Notes under the pieces: model-generated | The model's input: only the letters and a program-made list of their open reading frames with translations | Told to the model about the DNA's origin: nothing | The model's database searches: none | Source: Halovenus sp. | Lineage (GTDB): Archaea > Halobacteriota > Halobacteria > Halobacteriales > Haloarculaceae | Direction of reading: 5' to 3' | NCBI GenBank assembly: GCA_003551945.1 | Contig: PUNZ01000119.1 | Span: forward strand, 1-7,451 | DNA length: 7,451 bases | Translations under genes and position numbers: made by a program | Shown here: piece by piece, positions 1-5,550 of the stretch | How positions within the stretch are numbered: position 1 is the stretch's first letter | Layout: each line of letters opens with the position of its first letter

Positions 1-892
1 CAGCAAACATATCTTCAAGGGATGCTTCATCCGTACTGAAATTCTGGACGTCGACACCTGCATCGTGCAGTGCAACGAGCACATCCATCTTGGCATCATC
101 GACACAGGTCACTTCAATCTGCGTCTCATCTTCGACTAACCACGCCGTCTCGACACCAGGAAGCTGTTGAATGGAATGCAGCGCGGTATCAGGAACGACA
201 TCAACTTGGATGGAGAGTTTCGTACCGCCGCCTATCGACTCTCGAAGTCCCGCAATGGTATCCACCGCAACAAGTTCCCCTTCGCTCAAAATTGCGACAC
301 GGTCACAGACCGCCTCAACCTGTTCGAGGATGTGACTCGAAAAGAACACGGTCGCACCACGTTCGTTTTCTTCCCGGATGATATTTCGCATCTCACGCGC
401 GCCGTTCGGGTCAAGTCCAGTTGTTGGCTCATCAAGAATAAGCAGGTCGGGCTTGCCGACAAGTGCCATTGCAAGGACGAGCCGCTGAGCCATCCCCTTG
501 GAGTAGCCACCGGCTTTCCTGTCAGCGGCGTCAGCAATCCCAACGCGCTTGAGCAGTTCCATCGGTTCTTCCTCACCACCTTTTGAGTCGATTGCAAATT
601 CGAGATGTTGGCGACCCGTGAGTCGGCTATATACCGAATATCCTTCGGGGAGAACACCCATCGTTTCCCGTGCTTGTTTTCCATCCAGTTGGCAATCGAA
701 ATCGAAGATACGTACATCTCCCTGCGTCGGTCGGACAAAATCGAGAAAAATGTTAATCATGGTCGACTTGCCGGCACCGTTTGGCCCTAAAAATCCGAAT
801 ATCTCCCCTTCTTCGACCGAAAATGACACTCTGTCGAGTGCAGTGAGTGTTCCATATCGTTTTGATACGTCGTGAACCTCGATTGCAACCAT
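1..892 (-). CDS. ABC-2 type transporter ATP-binding protein, 3'-truncated by window edge
   Basis: This is the ATPase subunit of an ABC transporter, which hydrolyses ATP at the inner face of the membrane. The visible 297 residues begin MVAIEVHDVSKRYG at an ATG at 890-892. Walker A is GPNGAGKST (36-44), the signature is YSKGMAQRL (130-138), Walker B is LLILDEP (150-156, catalytic Glu155), the D-loop is GLDP (159-162) and the switch His is H187. Where most families have a Q-loop Gln, this one reads LPEGYSVYSRLTG with Glu83. After the nucleotide-binding domain (about 1-215) comes a C-terminal domain ending in the SLEDMFA stretch typical of drug, antibiotic or ABC-2 exporter ATPases. The permease probably follows beyond the left edge. 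The substrate cannot be told. The gene diverges from tyrS, and its upstream region carries an inverted repeat. The family call is firm; the ABC-2 subclass is an inference from the C-terminal region and the LTG motif. Confidence 0.95.
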   Translation of the reverse strand, partial: MVAIEVHDVSKRYGTLTALDRVSFSVEEGEIFGFLGPNGAGKSTMINIFLDFVRPTQGDVRIFDFDCQLDGKQARETMGVLPEGYSVYSRLTGRQHLEFAIDSKGGEEEPMELLKRVGIADAADRKAGGYSKGMAQRLVLAMALVGKPDLLILDEPTTGLDPNGAREMRNIIREENERGATVFFSSHILEQVEAVCDRVAILSEGELVAVDTIAGLRESIGGGTKLSIQVDVVPDTALHSIQQLPGVETAWLVEDETQIEVTCVDDAKMDVLVALHDAGVDVQNFSTDEASLEDMFA

Positions 893-897
893 GGTCT

Positions 898-921
898 ATG
901 CAGGTATTCTTTTGCCTGCAT
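898..921. repeat. Inverted repeat ATGCAGG-N10-CCTGCAT, operator candidate
   Basis: Perfect 7-base arms at 898-904 and 915-921 are separated by 10 bases. The repeat lies between the TATA-like box and the ATG of the ABC gene and would cover the expected transcription start, a classic place for a repressor to bind. The left arm belongs to an 8-mer (897-904, minus-strand CCTGCATA) that recurs in direct form at 991-998 nearer tyrS. Binding by a dimeric regulator is inferred; the symmetry is seen directly. Confidence 0.45.
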
Positions 922-925
922 TAAA
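920..925 (-). promoter_or_regulatory. TATA-like box of the ABC ATPase gene
   Basis: On the minus strand this reads TTTAAT, centred about 30 bases before the ATG at 892. That spacing predicts a transcript with a very short leader or none, the usual haloarchaeal pattern. No Shine-Dalgarno sequence is visible before the ATG, which agrees. The call rests on spacing and AT content only. Confidence 0.5.
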
Positions 926-990
926 TGACTGGCGTCGAGTCTCTGTCGGGGAAAGCTCCTGTAACATGACGTGTGCCCGCCGACCGTTTC

Positions 991-998
991 CCTGCATA
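991..998 (+). repeat. CCTGCATA element, additional copy near the tyrS promoter
   Basis: This is an exact copy of the 8-mer that appears on the opposite strand at 897-904. A 7-of-8 match lies at 915-922. This copy sits about 25 bases upstream of the tyrS TATA-like box. Three copies in one 160-base divergent region suggest a shared regulator, but an 8-mer is short and chance recurrence is possible. Confidence 0.3.
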
Positions 999-1022
999 CC
1001 TCCGTTGAAAGCGTAACGTGAG

Positions 1023-1028
1023 TTTTAT
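1023..1028 (+). promoter_or_regulatory. TATA-like box of tyrS
   Basis: TTTTAT is centred about 27 bases before the tyrS ATG, the spacing expected if transcription begins at or next to the start codon. The flanking sequence is much richer in GC, so the box stands out. It supports the ATG at 1053 as the true start. Confidence 0.6.
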
Positions 1029-1052
1029 TCGACCCAGCGAGAAAGCCGTGGT

Positions 1053-2093
1053 ATGGATACGGCCGAACGGCTCGACCTCGTGACCCGACATACCGAGGAA
1101 GTCGTAACGACAGAAGAACTCGAAGAACTGTTCGACGATGGGACGCCGTCGGCCTATATTGGCTATGCGCCGACCGGTGAGATGCATATTGGTCACTTCA
1201 CCACGATGAGAAAACTGGCCGACTTTCTTGATGCCGGCATCGACGTGACAGTGCTCATTGCAGATCTCCACGCCCATCTTGATGACGAAAAGAGTCCATT
1301 TGAGTTGCTAGAGTACAGGAGTGAGTACTACCAAGAAGCTATCGAGGGTATGATTGAAGCCGCCGGGAGCGACCCGAATGATATTACGTTCATCCGCGGC
1401 ATGGATTATCAACTTGAGGAAGAGTACACGCTTGAACTCTACCGAATGGCCGCAGAGACAACACTATCCCGTGCGCAGCGAGCAGCAAGCGAAGTTGTCC
1501 GCGAAAGCGAGAGTCCAAACCTCGGTGGGGTTCTCTATCCGCTGATGCAAGCGCTTGACGTAAAGGCCCTTGAAGCAGATATTGCCTATGGCGGTATCGA
1601 CCAGCGAGGAATTTACATGCTTGGTCGAGAACTGCTCCCAGACCACGAGTGGGATGCACCAGTCTGTGTCTTCGCACCGCTGCTTTCTGGCCTGTCGGGC
1701 GGGAAAATGAGTGCATCAGACGCTGGCTCAAAAGTCAACCTCACCGACTCACCAGCGGAGATTGAAGAAAAACTCAATGGGGCCTACTGTCCGATGGGTG
1801 AACGCGAGGAAAACGGTGTGCTCGAATATCTTGAGTATCTCGTCTTCCCCGTGCTTACAGAACAAGGTGAATCATTCGTTGTGGAACGGCCGGATGAATA
1901 CGGAGGAGACCTCGTCTACGAACGTTATGCTGAGTTGGAGGCAGATTTCCTCAGTGAAGAACTCCATCCAGCGGACCTCAAACCCGCCGCTGCAGGCGCA
2001 ATATCGACAGTCATCGACCCCGTCCGAGAGCGATTATCGGACAACGATGAATTGCTTGCTGCAGCCTATCCCGAGACCTACGGAGATAGCTAA
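1053..2093 (+). CDS. tyrS: Tyrosine--tRNA ligase (archaeal type)
   Basis: This cytoplasmic enzyme activates tyrosine with ATP and loads it onto tRNA-Tyr. The 346-residue product has the length of an archaeal/eukaryotic-type TyrRS and lacks the extra C-terminal S4 domain of bacterial enzymes. Class I signatures are HIGH at 45-48 and KMSAS at 218-222; the latter is a variant of KMSSS, commonest in this subclass. Tyrosine-pocket residues known from the Methanocaldococcus enzyme can be matched: Tyr35 in AYIGYAP, YPLMQALD (162-169) with Tyr162, Gln166 and Asp169, and GGIDQR (180-185) with Gln184. The ATG start is supported by a TATA-like box about 27 bases upstream. The gene diverges from the ABC ATPase gene and is followed after 51 bases by the Trm9-like methyltransferase in the same direction, possibly on one transcript. 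Confidence 0.97.
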   Translation: MDTAERLDLVTRHTEEVVTTEELEELFDDGTPSAYIGYAPTGEMHIGHFTTMRKLADFLDAGIDVTVLIADLHAHLDDEKSPFELLEYRSEYYQEAIEGMIEAAGSDPNDITFIRGMDYQLEEEYTLELYRMAAETTLSRAQRAASEVVRESESPNLGGVLYPLMQALDVKALEADIAYGGIDQRGIYMLGRELLPDHEWDAPVCVFAPLLSGLSGGKMSASDAGSKVNLTDSPAEIEEKLNGAYCPMGEREENGVLEYLEYLVFPVLTEQGESFVVERPDEYGGDLVYERYAELEADFLSEELHPADLKPAAAGAISTVIDPVRERLSDNDELLAAAYPETYGDS

Positions 2094-2144
2094 CGGAAAC
2101 GGAATACGCACACCCATTTTCCACGCACCCGCTCTCACCTCAGC

Positions 2145-2843
2145 ATGACCACAGACAAAACTAACACGAACGAAGAGGGGTCGAACTGCCGTCAACAGCC
2201 AGCAGAAGTTCGTGCTGTATACGACGAGATTGCAGCACATTTCTCGAAAACGCGGGCCTACCCGTGGCCGGAGGTTGAATCTTTTCTCACGGAACAATCC
2301 GGTCAGCGAGGGATTGATATCGGTTGTGGGAATGGGCGTCATACCACGTTGCTTGCGGAGTGTTGTGAACAGGCCGTTGGCCTCGATGTGAGTCGCTCGT
2401 TGCTTGAAGAAGCGACGAAAGCGTATCCAACTGCAATTACAGACGGGACATTACAGTTTCTCCAGGGAGACGCAAGTTCACTCCCACTCGTCGATGACAG
2501 CATCAGTGTGGGTATTTACATCGCCACAGTCCACCACTTGCCAACAAGAGCACAACGCATCGAAAGTTTGCGAGAGGTTGGTCGGATTCTCGAACCTGAT
2601 GGTGTTGCGTTGGTGAGCACGTGGAGCACCGCTCATGACCGATTTGATGGCGATGCGGATTCAGAGTCTGGGTTTGATACGCTGGTTGACTGGACGCTCC
2701 CCGGTGGGGAGACAGTTCCCCGGTTTTATCACATCTACGCGCCAGCGGAGTTTCGTCGCGATATCGAGCAGGCAGGCCTCGGTATCGCCTCGTTTGAACT
2801 CTCAAGTGGCAACTGTTACGTGACCGTAACGACCGAGTGCTAG
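2145..2843 (+). CDS. Class I SAM-dependent methyltransferase, Trm9/ALKBH8-like (probable tRNA wobble uridine methyltransferase)
   Basis: This 232-residue protein is a Rossmann-fold methyltransferase. Motif I is IDIGCGNGRH (57-66), the SAM-ribose acidic residue is Asp81 in GLDVS, and the adenine-side motif is QGDASSLPL (107-115). Beyond the general fold it shares a run of motifs with yeast Trm9 and the ALKBH8 methyltransferase domain: VYDEIAAHFSKTRAYPWP (25-42), TVHHLPTRAQR (128-138), and a late FYHIYAPAEFRRDIEQAG segment (194-211). Trm9 with its partner Trm112 makes 5-methoxycarbonylmethyluridine at tRNA position 34, and haloarchaea have a small Trm112-type protein. Whether this protein does the same reaction is inferred. 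It follows tyrS by 51 bases; a weak T-rich box (2115-2122) could give it its own promoter. Its TAG stop overlaps the stop of the convergent rimI. A generic small-molecule methyltransferase is the alternative. Confidence 0.88.
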   Translation: MTTDKTNTNEEGSNCRQQPAEVRAVYDEIAAHFSKTRAYPWPEVESFLTEQSGQRGIDIGCGNGRHTTLLAECCEQAVGLDVSRSLLEEATKAYPTAITDGTLQFLQGDASSLPLVDDSISVGIYIATVHHLPTRAQRIESLREVGRILEPDGVALVSTWSTAHDRFDGDADSESGFDTLVDWTLPGGETVPRFYHIYAPAEFRRDIEQAGLGIASFELSSGNCYVTVTTEC

Positions 2844-3304
2844 AGCCGTCGAATCATCACCAGTGCATCCTCGCCATCGCCATAATACCCAGGACGTCGC
2901 CTCGCGTACCGAAATCCGAGCTCGTGATAGAGTGATAGTGCTGTTTCGTTGCTCTCACGAACCTCCAGTTTGACCGTTTCAACTCTCCCTTCAAGCAGTC
3001 GCAAGCCACGAGCGAGGAGTGTTGTCCCAATGCCATTTCCGCGATACGATTCGTGGACTGCAATATCTTTGATATGGCCAACAGTGCCGGTTGGCGTGAG
3101 CGTCGTATCAGCAACAATGTATCCGAGAATACCTCCATTTTCAGCGACAAGAAAGCCGGGGCATGTCAAAAACTGCTCAAAGATTTCAAACGACCACGGC
3201 TGGGAGAATGAGGCATATTCAATCCGACAGATAGCAAGTAAATCAGCACGCTCGGCTTGTCGGATCCGAATTCCATCATCAAGCCGTGGTACAACAGCGG
3301 TCAC
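2840..3304 (-). CDS. rimI: RimI-type ribosomal protein / N-terminal alanine N-acetyltransferase (GNAT)
   Basis: This 154-residue GNAT enzyme transfers acetyl from acetyl-CoA to protein N-termini. It has the N-terminal IRIRQAERADLLAICRIE strand-helix (12-29), the VGHIKDIAVHESYRGNGIG core (75-93) whose RGNGIG (88-93) binds the pyrophosphate of CoA, and the RimI-typical KLEVRESNETALSLYHELGF segment (112-131) with the YY pair at 140-141. The start is a GTG at 3302-3304: an in-frame TAG lies nine bases upstream, no in-frame ATG occurs near the N-terminus, and a TATA-like box is 25-26 bases upstream. In archaea this family covers both RimI- and Ard1-like N-terminal acetylation, so the target is probably a wider set of N-termini than ribosomal protein S18. 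It is convergent with the methyltransferase gene, sharing a CTAG at the two stops. Confidence 0.92.
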   Translation of the reverse strand: MTAVVPRLDDGIRIRQAERADLLAICRIEYASFSQPWSFEIFEQFLTCPGFLVAENGGILGYIVADTTLTPTGTVGHIKDIAVHESYRGNGIGTTLLARGLRLLEGRVETVKLEVRESNETALSLYHELGFRYARRRPGYYGDGEDALVMIRRL

Positions 3305-3326
3305 AAGTGGCTATAGGCACAACAAG

Positions 3327-3332
3327 AATAAA
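3327..3332 (-). promoter_or_regulatory. TATA-like box of rimI
   Basis: The minus strand reads TTTATT, centred about 25-26 bases before the GTG start. This predicts a leaderless transcript and independently supports the GTG as the start. Confidence 0.55.
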
Positions 3333-3429
3333 TCACTGGTGGCCACAGGAAATATCAGGTGATAGGTGCCCGGCAGTGAGACAGTGAAACTGAGTGTGAA
3401 TGTATCCCTCACCACAAAGTTCATAAGAG

Positions 3430-3436
3430 TTTATTT
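3430..3436 (+). promoter_or_regulatory. Unassigned plus-strand TATA-like box
   Basis: TTTATTT lies about 180 bases before mfnA, too far to drive a leaderless mfnA transcript. Transcription from it would begin near 3458-3462. A second weaker box, CATAAG at 3422-3427, would give a start near 3451. It is either an upstream mfnA promoter with a long leader or the promoter of a short RNA ending at the T run near 3529. Confidence 0.3.
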
Positions 3437-3447
3437 CGTACTAGAAA

Positions 3448-3487
3448 GTGCACCCAATTGTGGGTGCCACCCCCACCCCCCACCCCC
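3448..3487. repeat. Hairpin plus C-rich tract (G-rich on minus strand)
   Basis: Arms GCACCCA (3450-3456) and TGGGTGC (3461-3467) form a perfect 7-base inverted repeat around the loop ATTG; with one bulged base the stem extends to GTG/CAC (3448-3470). It runs straight into a tract of C runs of five, six and five separated by single A residues (3470-3487). The minus strand therefore has three long G runs plus a GGG further on, so a G-quadruplex, or an i-motif on the other strand, is possible. Function unknown. Confidence 0.6.
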
Positions 3488-3529
3488 ATCAACTCTCTAC
3501 GTGAATCCCCTTTCGTTTTCACGTTTTTT
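3458..3529 (+). ncRNA. Candidate short non-coding RNA or attenuated leader upstream of mfnA
   Basis: This is a deduced unit, not a recognised family: a TATA-like box, then about 70 bases of C-rich sequence, then a hairpin with a T run. The exact start is uncertain (3451-3462). If transcription reads past the T run, the same RNA would be an mfnA leader with an attenuator. No known riboswitch core is recognised in it. Confidence 0.2.
3499..3529 (+). terminator. Hairpin followed by T run, intrinsic-terminator-like
   Basis: ACGTGAA (3499-3505) and TTCACGT (3518-3524) are perfect inverted repeats with a 12-base loop, and the stem runs directly into six T residues (3524-3529); a further TTTT lies in the loop. 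Archaeal termination mainly needs a U tract, and this one has a hairpin as well. No plus-strand protein gene ends here, so it would end either a short RNA from the box at 3430-3436 or leakage toward mfnA. Confidence 0.4.
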
Positions 3530-3578
3530 GGACTGTTCTCCTAGTTCCAACAGTGAAAGGAACACGCGTTATCGAACG

Positions 3579-3586
3579 TTATTACT
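3579..3586 (+). promoter_or_regulatory. TATA-like box of mfnA
   Basis: TTATTACT lies about 28-35 bases before the mfnA ATG, placing transcription start near 3608-3612 and leaving only a few bases of leader. A second AT-rich stretch, TTTTAAG at 3602-3608, is too close to the ATG to act as a TATA box. Confidence 0.45.
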
Positions 3587-3613
3587 AAACCATTGGAACT
3601 CTTTTAAGATGGT

Positions 3614-4672
3614 ATGCAGCCGGTACAGCGCGCTGAACCCCAGAGTTTTGACCGTGTTCTCACCTCGATGTGTACGGAGCCACATCCGAAAGCACGCGAG
3701 GCAGCAGAACGGTTTCTGGCGACGAACCCCGGTGACCCCGGCACTTATGAAACCGTTGCACAGCTGGAACGGAAGGCGGTTGAGTTGCTGGGAAGAGTCA
3801 CGGGGCTCTCAAATCCAGCGGGGTATGTCACGAGCGGTGGAACGGAAGCAAACATACAGGCTGTTCGAATCGCCCGTAACCGCGCCGAACGCTCACAGCC
3901 GAACATTGTCGGTCCCGATAGCATCCATTTTAGCTTCAGAAAGGCAGCAGAGCTATTGGGTGTGGAGCTCCGAACTGCTCCGGTCAAGGAGTATCGTGCA
4001 AACGTCACAGCGATGAACGAGCTCATTGATGAGGACACTGTCGGACTCATCGCTGTTGCTGGCTCTACCGAATACGGTGTTGTCGACCCTATTCCAGCGA
4101 TAGCAGAGCTGGCGGAAGACCACGAGATACTCTGTCATGTTGATGCTGCTTGGGGAGGGTTCTTTTTGCCCTTTGCCGACTTTGACTGGGACTTTTCGGA
4201 TGCACCGATAGATACGATGACGATTGACCCACATAAGGCAGGGCAGGCTGCTGTTCCAGCGGGTGGTCTCTTGGCCCGGTCCGAACGGCTGTTTGATTCG
4301 TTGGCTATCAATACGCCATATTTAGAAACTACCTCGCAGATTACGCTTACAGGTACACGGAGCGGTGCAGGTGTTGCAAGTGCGGTTGCTGCAATGGAGG
4401 CCCTCTGGAAGGATGGCTATCGGGAGCAGTATGAACGCTCGATGGCGAATGCCGAGTGGCTTGCAACGCAACTGCGCGACCGCGGACACGATGTGTTTGG
4501 TCCGGAACTTCCTCTCGTGACCGCTGACCTCTCCGTCCCAATGACGGATGAACTGCGTGAGCGCGACTGGCGCGTATCAAAAACAGGGGCAGGTGAAATG
4601 CGCATCGTCTGTCAACCACACGTCACTCGGTCGATGCTTCGGTCATTCGTTGCGGATTTGGATTGGTACTGA
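3614..4672 (+). CDS. mfnA: PLP-dependent L-tyrosine/L-aspartate decarboxylase (MfnA family)
   Basis: This cytoplasmic group II decarboxylase has 352 residues, a normal length for archaeal MfnA. It has the MCTEPHPKAREAAERFLATNPGDP N-terminus typical of the family, phosphate-binding TSGGTEAN (73-80), His105 in IHFSF, which stacks on the PLP ring, HVDAAWGGF (175-183) with Asp177 holding the pyridine nitrogen, and DPHKAGQ (205-211) with the PLP lysine Lys208. In methanogens MfnA decarboxylates tyrosine for methanofuran. Haloarchaea lack that cofactor, and related archaeal enzymes decarboxylate aspartate to beta-alanine for coenzyme A, so aspartate decarboxylase is the likelier role here (inference). 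The ATG at 3614 keeps the conserved RAEPQSFDRVL start; the ATG at 3609 is out of frame. It diverges from rimI and its stop is 11 bases from the stop of convergent truA. Confidence 0.94.
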   Translation: MQPVQRAEPQSFDRVLTSMCTEPHPKAREAAERFLATNPGDPGTYETVAQLERKAVELLGRVTGLSNPAGYVTSGGTEANIQAVRIARNRAERSQPNIVGPDSIHFSFRKAAELLGVELRTAPVKEYRANVTAMNELIDEDTVGLIAVAGSTEYGVVDPIPAIAELAEDHEILCHVDAAWGGFFLPFADFDWDFSDAPIDTMTIDPHKAGQAAVPAGGLLARSERLFDSLAINTPYLETTSQITLTGTRSGAGVASAVAAMEALWKDGYREQYERSMANAEWLATQLRDRGHDVFGPELPLVTADLSVPMTDELRERDWRVSKTGAGEMRIVCQPHVTRSMLRSFVADLDWY

Positions 4673-4683
4673 TTATCTCGGTC

Positions 4684-5484
4684 TTAGCTATCGAGCGACG
4701 CCAACTCTGACAGGACTGCTGTCCGAGAGATGAGTCGGTTGTGTTGTTTCTGAAACAGCGCCGTCGTCCGTTCGAGTGCCTCAGTATCAACAGAGAATGT
4801 CACGGCTGGGTAGCTGACAGCAGTAAGAATCAGCGGTTCAGCAGGGGCCGGTGCAACACCCGCAGGCCCGGAAACGGATTCAGGAGAGAGCAATCTCTCA
4901 AGCACATCAATCGGGCGGTCTCCAACGGCGATTTCGTTCACAATCGAGAGCAGCCGTCTGACGAGTTGGCGTGCGAATCCATCGGATTCTAGCGTCACTC
5001 GAAAGAGGTCACCATCTCGTCTTACCGCTGTCCGGAGAGTCCGAACTGTCCCTTCCTCATCAGGCGTAAAGTTGTGGAAATCGTGCGTTCCAGATACTCT
5101 CGATAGAACGGCTTCAATCACAGCCCCATCGGCTGATGGCGAATATAAGAGATACGTATATTCTCGCTTTTCAGCGTGGTGAGTCGCATGAAACGACGAA
5201 GGGACAGACGCACTAGCCCAGGCCCGTATTGCTGCTGGAAGTTCGCTGTTAAGCGCCCGAGGAGTGACCCACTCCGGTGCATCGAACGCCACAGTCTGGT
5301 GAGTTGCTGACACGCCCCTGTCGGTTCGGCCAGCGGCCGCATACCCCACTGGCTTCGTGTCGGGTTCGGTGACATCAAGGGCAGTAAGTGCGTCAAATAG
5401 TGCCCCTTCGACGGTCGGGACCGACGGCTGTCGCTGGTACCCATAATAATCCGTCCCGTCGTATGCGAGTCGAAAGGCGCGCAC
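4684..5484 (-). CDS. truA: tRNA pseudouridine(38-40) synthase TruA
   Basis: This enzyme isomerises uridines 38-40 in the tRNA anticodon arm. The 266-residue product has the family start RAFRLAYDGTDYYGYQRQP (2-20), the catalytic GRTDRGVSA (52-60) with nucleophile Asp55, EYTYLL (108-113) with the active-site Tyr109, the SGTHDFHNF segment (131-139) and the GFARQLVRRL helix (169-178). All expected motifs are present and the length is usual. The start is a GTG at 5482-5484: an in-frame TGA lies just upstream (four codons counting the stop), and a TATA-like box sits about 27 bases before it. It is convergent with mfnA and lies downstream of the subtilase gene in the same direction, 65 bases after that stop; having its own promoter suggests separate transcription. 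Confidence 0.96.
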   Translation of the reverse strand: MRAFRLAYDGTDYYGYQRQPSVPTVEGALFDALTALDVTEPDTKPVGYAAAGRTDRGVSATHQTVAFDAPEWVTPRALNSELPAAIRAWASASVPSSFHATHHAEKREYTYLLYSPSADGAVIEAVLSRVSGTHDFHNFTPDEEGTVRTLRTAVRRDGDLFRVTLESDGFARQLVRRLLSIVNEIAVGDRPIDVLERLLSPESVSGPAGVAPAPAEPLILTAVSYPAVTFSVDTEALERTTALFQKQHNRLISRTAVLSELASLDS

Positions 5485-5501
5485 AGCAAAGCGTCAGAGG
5501 G

Positions 5502-5550
5502 GGCCTGTATTGTAGGTTCCGCCTATGCCCCCATTGAGTGTATACAGGCC
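5502..5550. repeat. Inverted repeat GGCCTGTAT-N31-ATACAGGCC between subtilase stop and truA
   Basis: Perfect 9-base arms lie at 5502-5510 and 5542-5550. One arm touches the subtilase TAG (5550-5552) and the other overlaps the truA TATA-like box. A competing pair, GGGGGC (5499-5504) and GCCCCC (5527-5532), could form a different stem. There is no T run after it in the minus direction, so it does not look like a simple terminator. Confidence 0.55.
5508..5514 (-). promoter_or_regulatory. TATA-like box of truA
   Basis: The minus strand reads TACAATA, centred 27 bases before the GTG, predicting a leaderless transcript. Its distal part overlaps the right arm of the inverted repeat at 5502-5550, so any protein bound there, or a structure formed by read-through RNA, could affect truA expression. 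Confidence 0.45.

Larger units (their letters stand above)
3305..3613. other. Gene-free divergent region between rimI and mfnA
   Basis: These 309 bases hold no convincing protein gene. An open plus-strand frame crosses the region (from 3366), but its product is rich in Ser, Pro, His and Arg, has no acidic bias, and continues as an out-of-frame shadow of mfnA. In order the region holds the rimI promoter, an unassigned TATA-like box (3430-3436), a hairpin with an adjoining C-rich tract (3448-3487), a hairpin followed by a T run (3499-3529), and the likely mfnA promoter (3579-3586). Confidence 0.7.

Noticed and set aside
218..222. KMSAS in TyrRS as a defective KMSKS motif (residue numbers)
   Set aside because: Archaeal and eukaryotic TyrRS normally have KMSSS-like variants, so a small residue at this place is not a sign of inactivation.
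286..738. Minus-strand open frame of 150 codons inside the ABC gene
   Set aside because: It is a shifted frame of the ABC ATPase, whose correct frame carries all the ATPase motifs.
3448..3529. Riboswitch before mfnA
   Set aside because: No core of a known riboswitch class is recognisable; only two small hairpins and a C-rich tract are seen, so it is reported as an unassigned RNA candidate.
3366..4016. Open plus-strand frame of 216 codons before and across the start of mfnA
   Set aside because: Its product is rich in Ser, Arg, Pro and His without the acidic bias of the neighbours, shows no recognisable domain, and more than half of it is the out-of-frame shadow of mfnA.
4673..4683. Terminator between the convergent mfnA and truA genes
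   Set aside because: Only 11 bases separate the stops, with no T run or hairpin there; termination must occur inside the opposite gene.
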